From Tetraselmis striata (taxonomy: Eukaryota > Chlorophyta > Chlorodendrophyceae > Chlorodendrales > Chlorodendraceae): 64,000 bases of DNA. The notes under the pieces are model-generated. The model searched no databases and had not been told where the DNA came from. It worked only from the letters and a program-made list of their open reading frames with translations. Both the position numbers and the translations under genes were made by a program. The stretch spans positions 62,001 through 126,000 of the forward strand of contig VCJN01002445.1 in assembly GCA_006384855.1 (NCBI GenBank). The letters are read 5' to 3'. Position 1 is the stretch's first letter. The number at the start of each line of letters is the position of its first letter. Positions 19,601 through 29,203 of this stretch are shown here, piece after piece.

Positions 19601-19999
19601 GATTGATAATGATAAATGGTATGCGTACATGTTACAGTACGAGTTACAGAAGTACGGCAGGTAGTGATATGATATAGGAAATGATAATAATATGAGATAA
19701 GTGGTTATGTGGGTATAGTGCAGGGTTAGGTGTAGTCCTAACAATCGCGCCCGCCCGACCTCCTCGCGGTAAGGTCTCCGTGGGGGGCTGAAGGGGGAAA
19801 GGCAAAGCATTCGGCATTTAACTGCCAAAGCACCGAGCCTGCCCGGCGGGCGTGCATTGCCATGTGGCCGCCAGCAAATCAAATTGGCGTGGTGCAAAGG
19901 CCACGGGCAGCCGGTGTCGACACCCGCATACCCTATGGTGAAGGGCAGTAACTACAAATCCACCTACTACAAATCCACCTAAAAGCAGTACTAAAAGAT

Positions 20000-20256
20000 C
20001 AACACAGCCGCGCGCGCCATCCGCCTAAAAGCGGCCCGCATCCCGCATAAGGCGGGGTGAATGAGTGATGCGCGCACGGTTCAGAGTCCGGGCCACGCGT
20101 GCACGTTTGTGCGAGGGTGATCCCCGGACGTGCTGTGCAGCTTCGTTCGGGAACGGGACGGCGGACGGATATATATGCGTCGTCTGATGAGGTAGCGAGC
20201 ACGCTCTCGAGCCGCCACAAGCTCATGACCGAGGAAATCTCTTGCGAGTAAGGCCT
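20000..20256 (-). repeat. Dispersed repeat R1, inverted copy
   Basis: Reverse complement matches 1121-1345 (CTCGCAAGAGATTTCCT, GGCGGCTCGAGAGCG.GCTC, GGCCCGGACTCTGAACC, GCGGGATGCGGGCCGCTTTT). Only the terminal part is shared with the 0.6-1.4 kb locus. The 19601-19999 interval before it holds nothing I recognise. Confidence 0.8.
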
Positions 20257-20414
20257 CCTGGTGAAGGCCTCCCTAGGGTGAAGGGAGGGAAAGGAAACAC
20301 CAAGAACACTGCTCTAATCATTTCACGTTTGGTACTGTATTCGCAAACAGGTACCGCCGATGCCGATGACGACGATGACGGTTTCGTACCATGTATAGAA
20401 TGACCCTACTCGAC

Positions 20415-21290
20415 ATTACTCATTTTTTCGCCCCCGGGACAGGACTGGCACCAGTGAAACCCTTGCAGCGTCTCTACGACGGCCGTTTAGGCCGCAATCC
20501 AGTTACGGAAAGCCCTGGGTAGGCGACGCTCCGTTATAGTCATCAAGCAAATTGCCGAAGCATTCTGCAAGACTAATTGGAGGCCAGTGACGGAATTTCC
20601 AACACTGTTGGATCACCGTCTAAAACATTGCCATCAAAATACCCGGCACTGACCACGAAAGGTCCGCCCTACCCGTTTGGGCGTCGGCCCATTCGATTAA
20701 TGCGGGTTGATTGGGGCAAGCCCCAACCCGCGGAGCAAAGTATTTCGGGAGTGCGATACATGTGCAACAAAGAAGGTAATGTGAGGGAGGGCCCGACGCC
20801 ATAGCTGGAAAATTTTCCCATTCCCAGTAAAATCCAGGGCGCCGTGAAGGGAGGGGGGCCCCCCGCCCAAAATAAAGGCAGTTAAGTCCTCAGGTGTTGA
20901 CGCAATAACCTGACTACTAATAAAATCCTTGAACTCCGGAACTAACAACCCAAAAACATGACGGTGATACCCCCACCGCGGGCACTCCACCAACATATGT
21001 TCGATAGTCTCAGATTCACCTCCGCCACATGCAGTGTTCAAGGAACCGCTCAGGCATGGCATGAATCCGCGCCAATCGGCGGGCAGTGGGAAATACTCGG
21101 GTGCGTAATTGTATCATAATGTGCAACCCGGCCACCACCCCCGCGGGGACACCCACACCGTACTGTGGCAACGGGTTTGACGCATATGACGACGCCTGGA
21201 CATATACCCCAGGTGTTATTGCGTGCTAACGATGCCGACGATTCGTCACGCGCCCACACCGATGCCTTTACTGTACTAGTTTAGCGGCAT
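20415..21290 (-). mobile_element. LINE-A copy, 3' part only
   Basis: The T-run and CGCCCCCGGGACAGG at about 20425 mark the poly-A end on the - strand. Coding remnant 21062-20697: CGGGESETIEHMLVECPRWG, the Cys-rich zf-RVT-like tail found after many LINE RTs, then HRHVFGLLVPEFKDFIS. Upstream frame 21259-21050 precedes it after a frame break. Matches 44.64-45.06 plus 46.62-47.05 kb. 5'-truncated dead copy. Confidence 0.85.
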
Positions 21291-21383
21291 CGACATTACT
21301 CATATTACTGTACTACTAAGCGGCGCTTCGCGCCGGGGATTTGTGGAGGTGCCCCTACCTCTTGGGTTGAGCGTGGTGCGGCC

Positions 21384-21700
21384 GTGCGGGATGCGGGCCG
21401 CTTTTAGCCGGCTTGTACAGTAGTGTTGATCCTGTAATACTGTTGTTTCCGGGTAATAATGCTTTTAGCGTTAGATAGATTTGTCAGTAATTTATTTTTC
21501 AAAAGAGACGTATTTATTTATTTTGTAAAACAGATTAAATCTGCAAGCCGCGTAAAAGCGGGCCGCTGACTACTGGTGTGCATTACAAAAAGGCCGGTAC
21601 CCAACCCACCGCTAAAAGCTGTACTACCCCCAAAAAAAAAGCAGCACTACAAGATCAGCAATACAGTACAAGCCGCCTACAGGCGGCCCGCATCCCGCAC
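21384..21700. repeat. MITE-like inverted-repeat element
   Basis: 48-bp imperfect terminal inverted repeats: 21384-21431 (GTGCGGGATGCGGGCCGC...) and 21653-21700 (...GCGGCCCGCATCCCGCAC). No coding capacity inside. The same GCGGGATGCGGGCCGC ends occur in repeat R1, so this is likely a non-autonomous member of that family. The interior holds further GCCGC.TAAAAGCGG variants near 21545. Confidence 0.75.
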
Positions 21701-21860
21701 GAGGCCGCGCAGGTCGGGCCGGTCGTCAGGTCTACGGGGCGGGCACGGCGCGAATCGCCACGCCCGCCGCCTGTACCGGCACCGGACGCCGGACGCCGCC
21801 GCTCGACCGTCGCCCGTCCGTCGACGGACGCCGGGCCCCGGGTCGGCGGACTGCCCCCGC
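21701..21860. repeat. GC-rich repeat shared with 56.1-56.75 kb
   Basis: Blocks such as GGTCTACGGGGCGGGCA.GGC and GACGGACGCCGGGCCCCGGG recur at about 56100-56260 and 56580-56740, next to similar CGG-rich spacers. No ORF meaning. Confidence 0.7.
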
Positions 21861-22605
21861 ACCGCGGCGACCCCTTTTTACACTACCATCATGTTACAGC
21901 ATATCCTCGGACCACCGTGTACATAGTCGCTGTATAAATATAGAGGGCACGCCTCGCTTGCTGATTCAGCAATAAAAACGCGCTGCGGTACCGCGTTATT
22001 TTGGCGTTTCAGACGAATACATGACGTGCCTGGGCTAGAATACACGCGCATCCATTCAGAATCTTACCGTCTTCGGAGGTGTGCCTAGAAATCAAACGAG
22101 CACAGATCGAACGTATGACGGTTCATACGCGAAGACGCAGCACACGAGGACGGACGGAGGACGGACGCCTAAAGATCCGTGATAGAACCGTATTGCAACC
22201 GGTATTGATGCTCTCGTATTCCAGGCGATTTCGGACGCGGCTCTCCTTTTCCTCCGCTCAACCCAAGAGGTAGGGGAACTCCTTTCGGTAGGTACGGGTA
22301 CCGGTATCAGCAAATTTCATGTCAGGATTAATATGACTACCCGCCCGCTGCGTACCTGGCTTTTTGAAAACCCCGGGAGGAGGACGATTATTAAGGATTA
22401 TTAATTTTGCGAGTAGCCTGTAGCGGATGTGGGGGATGTGTGATTCGCTACCCGGCCGGGAACTGATGTACGCCGAAAGGCCGACGATGCGCTGCCATGC
22501 AGGCGCGAAGACTACGACGACGGTGTCCGGCTGCCCGCGCCGCCTATATACGCCGCATGTACTACTAGGCGGCGCCACGCCTGCGCCGCTTGGAGCCCGT
22601 GATGA
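21861..22605. other. No recognised gene
   Basis: Mixed-composition DNA with short frames only. A palindromic patch lies near 21980-22000 (CGCGCTGCGGTACCGCG). Otherwise nothing supported. Confidence 0.4.
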
Positions 22606-23028
22606 TCACGTCATCCTTGCGCGCGCTGCTGCGCCTCGGTCCGACGACGACCACGCCGTCTCACGACGCGCCAGGTGCCAGCCATACGTGCTCCGAAGCG
22701 ACACGGCCGTCGCGACCAGCCGCGTGTGAGCGTCGTCCAACTCCCGCCACAACAACCAGTCAGCCGCTGCCCGAAAAACGGTTTCGCCCTCGAAGCCTCT
22801 ATCCCCTCCCGCCGCCCGCCCGCCCGCAAGCGACGCTGAATCTTCTATCACTCCGGCCAGCAAGCTGCGTCGCAAGAGCGGCGCGAAAGAAGGCCAAGAA
22901 AACGTCTCCTGAGTGGCGTGAGTCTTGGCAACATCTCGCCACACCCCCAGCCTGGCTTCAGCAGCCGCTTGCGCACCCGTATACACGGTACCCGTACTCG
23001 AAACTGCACCGCGAGGCCACCAGACCAC
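22606..23028 (-). CDS. Possible host exon, unrecognised
   Basis: 140-codon frame with balanced, non-repetitive composition, e.g. FSWPSFAPLLRRSLLAGVIE near residue 42 and DWLLWRELDDAHTRLVATAV near residue 89. No family recognised. It would be divergent to the secreted-protein gene at 23.23 kb, sharing a short upstream region. The + strand is also open over the same bases, so this could be a shadow. Low confidence. Confidence 0.25.
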   Translation of the reverse strand: MVWWPRGAVSSTGTVYTGAQAAAEARLGVWRDVAKTHATQETFSWPSFAPLLRRSLLAGVIEDSASLAGGRAAGGDRGFEGETVFRAAADWLLWRELDDAHTRLVATAVSLRSTYGWHLARRETAWSSSDRGAAARARMT

Positions 23029-23229
23029 GGCAGCCTCGGTGAGTGGGCTGTGGAGCGAAAGGAAGGAGCGTGGGCACAGGTCGCAAGCACTGCTGCGAAA
23101 CGAAGCCGTCCTGCTGCTGCTGACCTATCGTGTGCGCAGCTACCGTGCGAGGGTTCCCAGAAGCCGCGGCGGATTATCGGTCGCGCCGCGCGTGTCCGCC
23201 CCGGAGCACGCTTGTCACAGCATAGGGCA

Positions 23230-23682
23230 ATGTCCAGACTGCTGTCCCGGCGCTGGATGGCCCTGCTTATGCTGTCGGCGCTCCTTGCCGGTGTGTCCCC
23301 TCACCCCCAATGAAACAGGTATCTCTCCGACGGGGGCATTTTACGATCCCCGAATCCGGAGAGGTACACCACCATAGACAGCTCGGCGATTAAAAACCCG
23401 CTCAGGGTATCGACCGCTGCGTGTGCCTTTGATATTAATGATGGAGCGCGTCTGACACGGGTGCTTTGTGCCTCGATTTCAGTCTGCCTACTTCCCAGCA
23501 CAGTGGCCGACTGCGACCACTGCGACGGCTCCTTCAACAGCTGTATGCCGGGTGCGATCCGAGCGACGCCAAACACCTACTGCCCCATGAAGAACTGCTA
23601 CGAGGACCTCGCCAGATGCCGCAGTCGGTCTGGCTGCAGCTCCAGTAGTGCAGAAAGGCAGGCGAGGAACCTGCCATGCTGA
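23230..23682 (+). CDS. Small secreted cysteine-rich protein, two exons (predicted)
   Basis: Exon 1 23230-23290 from ATG; donor GT at 23291; acceptor TTTCAG ending at 23482; exon 2 23483-23682 (TGA). The junction keeps frame (phase 1). The joined N-terminus is a textbook signal peptide: Arg/Ser-rich start, a long Leu/Ala/Met core, and a likely cleavage after STVA, just before DCDHC. The mature part is about 57 residues with eight Cys (C-x2-C-x6-C, then YC, NC, RC, GC and a last PC). No known family recognised. Mature size, spacing and leader suggest an extracellular or wall disulfide-knot protein. The alternative acceptor at 23503 also keeps frame. A further 3' exon is possible. Confidence 0.55.
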
Positions 23683-23689
23683 CAAGCAG

Positions 23690-25088
23690 CTGGGCTCGCG
23701 TACTGCGCTCCAGCCCGGCTGTGTGAAGGAGGCTGCCTGGGATTCATTCACTGGTAAAGAGGAGCTCCCAGTCTGCCATTGCCGCCTGAGTAGCCGCCTC
23801 TTCGCCCCTCAGCCACACACACGCTACCTGCATTACTGCATATGGGTAGTGCCACTGTACGCACGAAGTTGACCAGCAGCACTGCTCGCAACCCATATAT
23901 AGGTGTAGCATGTATTTAATGTAGATACATCATAATGATGGCTGGGCGCACCTCCCCTCCCCCCTCGCCCGCCTAGGGTCCTAGAGCACACTAACAGAAG
24001 ACGCGAAGCTGGTCCCCCACATGATCTGTAACCACATGTGAGTGGCGTACTTGGCCTCGGCCGATTTAAAGACTCCGGTTGTTATGTATTTGAGGAATGC
24101 CTGAGGGCAGCTGTTTTTTCCCCTGGCCATAATGATGGTAGGGTGGTGGATCAATTTACTGGGAATCACACGTGGACGGCGTTGCCATGACAAGTAAAGC
24201 ACAGCATAGTATGCAGTTGTCGGTGTGTTTCATTTTAAAACTTGGTCAGCTGTGGCTTGGCCTGCACGCCATGCGGAATTGCACCTGGCGACTCTCCATG
24301 ATAACCAATTCTGGCATAGCTGCAAATGACTTTACGCCTGATCATCCACTACAACATGTGAATGATAGGCACTCCTGTGGCGCCTTTTGAGACAGAATGT
24401 TTGAGCGAATGCCCTGCGCCGAAACACCCTGCCACGATGGGTACTACACCTTGGAGCTACATGCAATGTCATGCACTGGTTAAACATAGCCAATCCGCCA
24501 CATGTACTGCGGATGCTTTCTGTCACAGCGCCACTTAAAGCCTCACAGTCAAGAATGCACACAGTTTTCACTTTCCTGGACTGGTGTGTTAAGCGTTGCT
24601 ACTGTGCCATGCAACTTGAGCAGGGCGCATGGTATGTATGCTTGATACGTTAAAGGAAGTTACCTGTATCACCATGTGCATGCAGGGTTGGTGTTATTTG
24701 AAACACTCGCCGTGAAATTCAAACTTCTCCCATGCTCCAGTTGCGGGTACTGCTGGTAAAACCCAGATTTTCCTGCCAGGTACTCTGATAACAGCACCTA
24801 CCAGTCTAGCCGATACTACCTTGGCAGTTTCGCGTCTGCATTTTCTGTCAAAGGTCGCTGATGACAATATCTGGCACTTCTACTTGCAAGTGCTACATCA
24901 CATGGAATGAAGATAACATTCGGAGGAAGATTATCATAGCGGCATAGTCCAAGAAAGCGCATGCGAAGAAATTTCAGATAGGGTAGAGGTCAAGGGAATG
25001 TAAGCACGACAGAAGGCTCTAACGAAAGCCTTTGTTGGCAATACACGATTCACTCAGCAGGCCAGCAGCAGAATCTGGGCCATGGTCT
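23690..25088. other. No recognised gene
   Basis: Lower-GC DNA with short frames on both strands (for example 24172-24390 +, 24332-24571 -) lacking recognised domains. It ends at a C25 run (25089-25113). Confidence 0.4.
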
Positions 25089-25113
25089 CCCCCCCCCCCC
25101 CCCCCCCCCCCCC
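25089..25113. repeat. Poly-C tract C25
   Basis: 25 C in a row, followed by GCCCCGCCCCCC. A second long C run lies at about 25289-25309, just inside the hAT end, and another near 25600. Confidence 0.95.
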
Positions 25114-25271
25114 GCCCCGCCCCCCCTTCCAATACCATAGCTATACCAAATATCTACATGTGCACTAGAACAATTTAAGACATTACTGGTAGTCCCTGTC
25201 GGCAGCAACATGAGCTATGGAAACGGGTTGCTAACGGGGATCCAGTTCAACAGGACGTTGAGGGTAGCAAC

Positions 25272-26650
25272 CAGGGTTGCCCTGAACCCCCCCCCCCCCC
25301 CCCCCCCCAGAGGTATTCAGTTCAGCCTGAACTGAATTCAGGCACTTCAGGGTGAATTCAGCTGAAGGGTCTTCAGGTATTCAGGCTGAACACCGCGCCT
25401 GAACCCCCCTCGAGGTACTATATATACTGTATGTGGTTTGGGCAGCGTCTATTGAGTCACTAATACCCAGCGGCAAGCATGACAACACATGGACCTCTGA
25501 AAATGCATATGGAGTGATATATATGTTTATACGTGTGCTCATGCCGTTCCGCTGAGCAAGAGGTGGTCGGCGGGCCGGCGTGCCTTTGCGCCCCCTTACC
25601 CCCCCCCCCCCCCCAAGAGACAGAGGCCAATAAATTACTTAGTGCTTGTAAAGAAATTGTTACATAACTTTGATGAAAAACCCCGACCCTCCCGCCTTTC
25701 CAGGCTACCAGCGTCTTGGTGACTTCCTTACGATTCGGTGGCCTTGATATCCGGCTTGACAGAGAGCATGTAACACTCCTAGCCAAAGTTTTACGAGAGA
25801 GCAGCGTCTACTTGTGCAACCAGGTCTACATTCTTGGGTATGAATACTTCAGTGGCCATATTCCCCACACCCATCTTATTCCGCAGGCTCTGCGTGACTA
25901 GGCCAGCGAGAGAGAACACACGCTCACACTCTATCTGACTAGCAGGGATTGCAAGCAACACACGTGCCAATTCCGAGTTTGTAGCGGTGGGACAGCACAT
26001 CCTCCATGGCCGCTGCCACAGACCATTCCACGTGGGTGGGCTGCCGCTCTCGCAAGCTTGTGCTGGCGGTCTGCGGCATTGTGCCATACAGGTGGTGATC
26101 CACCACAGGACGTGTTGTGATAAGGCTCCTCAGCATGCTCCATGTCTGACGTGCACATGCAAGCAATACACATGTCAGTATGTTGTATTGCAGCACGACA
26201 GGGCATGCACATCAGCTCAGGAGTAATACAAAACAGCACAGCATGTTGTGTAACTTACGATGGTGAAGCGCGTCTTCACTGGTGTGATGAACTTGACAGC
26301 CTTCACCCGCATCTCACGGCATGCGAGGACCAGCGCGTGCAAGCCCTTAGAGGACTTCTTGGTCCAGGTGATGCAAGATTTAAGCTTATTCTGAATCTTG
26401 CTCAAGGTGAAACTCTGCACGTACACATCCAACACACACATGGCAGTCAGTAGATAGTGGAGCTGGGCATGTCTACAACATCACATGGGATGCCGGCTGC
26501 TTGCTCATCGTCACCGTCAAGTTCTATCGGTGGTTCAGCGCTAGCACTGTCGGGCCGGGGCAAAGCGAACTGCGACGAGTCGCCAACGTTACGGCGGTTC
26601 GTATGATGGGATGGGCCGGGGCGCGAGCCTGGTGGCGACGGCGGCATGCT
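25272..26650 (-). pseudogene. hAT transposase remnant
   Basis: Left end starts CAGGGTTGCCC at 25272, a hAT-like terminus. Coding on the - strand: possible first exon 26647-26447; then 26430-26263 with W-KKSSKGLHALVLACREM and TPVKTRF, the pattern before the hAT C-terminus, ending at a good donor (GTAAGT); then 26196-25980; then, in another frame, ELARVLLAIPASQIECERVFS and NKMGVGNMATEVFIPKN (26030-25840), the hAT dimerisation domain (Dimer_Tnp_hAT). BED finger and catalytic D residues were not found, so this is an internally deleted, frame-broken copy. The right end was not located. Confidence 0.75.
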
Positions 26651-26997
26651 CTCTTCGTGCCTACCTAGAAAAAGTGGGTATTTGGGGTTGGTGTATGCGG
26701 GGGGCGCCTACGGCGTTGACGGGAGGGGGGGGACACGGAAGGACGGTCGACGCCTCTGCACCTCGACGGACCGTTATAGTAGTAGAGTGCTGGCTGAGTG
26801 GGCGAGTGCCGACTGCCTAGTGAGCGAGTGGGCGGCGGGGAAACACAATACAGGTTGTGCCTGATTTTGGTTATGTGCCGATACACATGTCGGCATATCC
26901 CTTCGCGCGCCTCCAGCACCCGCTGCCTTACTGGTGTGCTAACTACTAGGGAGTAGGGATTGGCGTAACTCGGCAGTATAAGACTTAATCATCACAA
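26651..26997. other. No recognised gene
   Basis: Short overlapping frames only. It holds a near-palindromic patch GCCGATACACATGTCGGC near 26877. Confidence 0.4.
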
Positions 26998-27009
26998 TTA
27001 ATCCTTATA

Positions 27010-27859
27010 TTTAATCCTCATCACAATTAATCCAATCACGCCGCACACGAGTGGGCGGCACATGGCCTTTCCGACATTTGCCACGAAGTGAAGTCCGCGC
27101 TGGGCGTGGGTGTCCAGATCCTCACGGACCCGTCGGTGCTTGTTTCTCTCCCGAAGGGCAACGACGGCCGGCCGGCCGATGTTGGGCTTTTTGGGTATGG
27201 CGGTATCCGCAGAAACACGGTTGGTGTCGATACCACCATTGCCCCTATCCTCGGCGTGTCGAGCTCGGATCCAACGACTGCTTCGCGGGCTGCAGAGCGC
27301 CACAAAATCTAGAAGTATGACGAGGGTGTCCGAAACGCCGCCGGCATGCTTCGCTTTGTTCCTTTCGCCGTTTCCGAGTTTGGCTCGCTGGCCCCGCACG
27401 CCGAGGCTTTCTTGGTGATGGAGGTCGCGAAAGCTAGCCACACACACACTGGCCAAAACATCGGCCAGCTCTTGTCTGCGTGGCGCCCCCGTTTATCCTT
27501 GCTCATCAACATGGCACATGCAGACAACGTTCTTGGCGGGGTCGCGGCCGCGCGTGCGGCACGTGATGGTGCTCCTGCGCATGCGTCGCGTCGCTCGTCG
27601 GCATGTGTTGCTATGACCCGGGTCATTGGCTGCAAGCGTCCTCGCCGCGGCTGATAGCCTACCATGGGGCGGGGGTCCCTTTGGTTCCTGGCAGCTAATA
27701 AGTGACTTCGTGGTTCCCTTGGCTTCTTCTTGGTTCTTGGCTCCCTGTCCTTCTGCTTGACCTTGGTTTCATGCTTATGTCTCTCTTTTGCTGGCAACCT
27801 TTCACAGTTGCTGTTAGTTCTGTTCGTAGTGCGCTTTTGTGAAGCCCTTATGTAATAAG
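27010..27859 (+). mobile_element. LINE-B copy, 5'-truncated, with target duplication
   Basis: LINE-B homology runs from about 27036 to 27859 on the + strand. A 12-bp direct repeat TTAATCCTTATA flanks it (26998-27009 and 27860-27871), the mark of target-primed insertion. The first 26 bases before the homology are extra, possibly untemplated. Coding remnant: frame 27088-27312 (SALGVGVQILTDPSV, GRPADVGLFGYGG), then 27346-27654 (MLRFVPFAVSEFGSLAPHAE), separated by a stop (CACAAAATCTAGAAG). The 3' UTR ends GCTTTTGTGAAGCCCTTATG plus TAATAA. Confidence 0.92.
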
Positions 27860-28104
27860 TTAATCCTTATACTGCCCGTCGGCCGCCCGGTTCACTGCTA
27901 TGGGGGATTTATTAGTAACCCCACATAGCGGCTAGCTGCTGCCCGGACGGGTATATCTAGACACGCCTCCGGCATTGCAATAGATTTGAAGAAGTGATGA
28001 ACTTTCGCTTGAATATCACCAGCATCCCGGGAAATTTGTGTTTCTGAAACGCTAGTACCGTCCCATCACATCAATCTTGCGGTGTATTTTGAACTGCTAG
28101 AGGG

Positions 28105-28290
28105 GCGCATGGGGGGCTATTGCGCGGGTGTCAATGGCTTAAAAAGCCCCCCTTCAGTGCGGCGCAGACCCGCACAATAGTGAGATTTCATATTGGGTCC
28201 CAACGGGACGCGCTAACACCTGCTTCAGGGGGGCTTTTTCCGTTATGCAAACCCGCGGAGACCCGCGCAATTGCCGTATTTTCCGCTGTA
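28105..28290. repeat. Interleaved inverted repeats
   Basis: AAAAAGCCCCCC (28141-28152) pairs with GGGGGGCTTTTT (about 28228-28239). CTATTGCGCGGGTGT (about 28117) pairs with AGACCCGCACAATAG (about 28166). A further GAGACCCGCGCAATTGCCG lies near 28259. The sets could form alternative structures. No ORF is associated. The interval 27872-28700 otherwise holds nothing I recognise, apart from G runs near 28479-28502 and 28553. Confidence 0.6.
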
Positions 28291-28716
28291 TAAAAGCCCA
28301 CGTTGCGTGACAGAGTGAGCAGGCGGCGCTGGCGGAGCGCGGCGCGAGGGACGCATGGATTGGCGTGCATCGCACGCACCGGCAGATGCCGACGGGGCTT
28401 CTAATTGTTGCTGCCTCAATGGACACCCCATTTCCGTAAGGAAACATACGTTATTTCGACCGACAATAAAAATTTTCTGGGGGGGCTGGGGGGGGGGGGG
28501 GGAGGGCCTAGATGCCCCTCCCCCCACTGAACTGCCTCGGAAATCGCCCGAACGGGGGGGGGTCTCCGACCTACACCGTAACTCAACAGATATGACCCCA
28601 ACGAGTTACCGCAGCGTCCGTACATGGAGATAAGGTGTTCTACGATGAGATATTTGCCGCGCACGCCCCAGAACCCCTCCAGATAAGGTGCACCAGGTAA
28701 GGTGCACTCAAACATG

Positions 28717-29070
28717 AACCATGTCCACTGTCAACCTGATATAGAGTCACCGCCCATCAGTACTCATCATGAACGCGGCGATGAGGTAATGGACGACGTA
28801 GTCGAGTCGAGGGTCGAGGAGGACGTTGTCGTGGATGAGGAGCTGCATGAGGCCAACGACGATGCCGGCGCGCAGGCAACCGCCGACGTTACTCCCCTTT
28901 CAATGCGGCGGCACCCCCTCGCGTGCCTAGCACCGCCGCTTCGCGTGCCCGAAGGCAGCTCACCCGGCCTGACTGTGGGGACAAGGCACTCCACTCGTCG
29001 AAACGGGGTTCGCCTAACCGCGTTTAACGACTACCAGGCGCGAGTAGTCGCATGTATATATCGCGCCTAA
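28717..29070 (+). CDS. Acidic ORF, unrecognised
   Basis: About 117 codons from the inner ATG: an Asp/Glu-rich part, then PPLRVPEG and TRRNGVRLTAFN. The DNA encoding this last motif (about 28991-29025) is almost identical to a stretch on the - strand at about 37955-37990, so at least the end is a dispersed repeat. Function unknown; could be a gag-like or accessory transposon ORF. Confidence 0.25.
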   Translation, partial: NHVHCQPDIESPPISTHHERGDEVMDDVVESRVEEDVVVDEELHEANDDAGAQATADVTPLSMRRHPLACLAPPLRVPEGSSPGLTVGTRHSTRRNGVRLTAFNDYQARVVACIYRA

Positions 29071-29203
29071 CGTTAGGCGTCACAGTACTTTAAACTTGAC
29101 GGTAAGGATGAGTACGGCAGCGGAGCCCTGCATCAAAGTACTATAGCGAGTAGCGGGTACTCGGTAGTCACGAGTGCACAAAGTACGACACGAAAACACA
29201 AGT

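Noticed and set aside
25272-25390. Local TTCAGG/CTGAA palindromes considered as a regulatory element
   Set aside because: Better explained as subterminal repeats of the hAT element whose end is at 25272.
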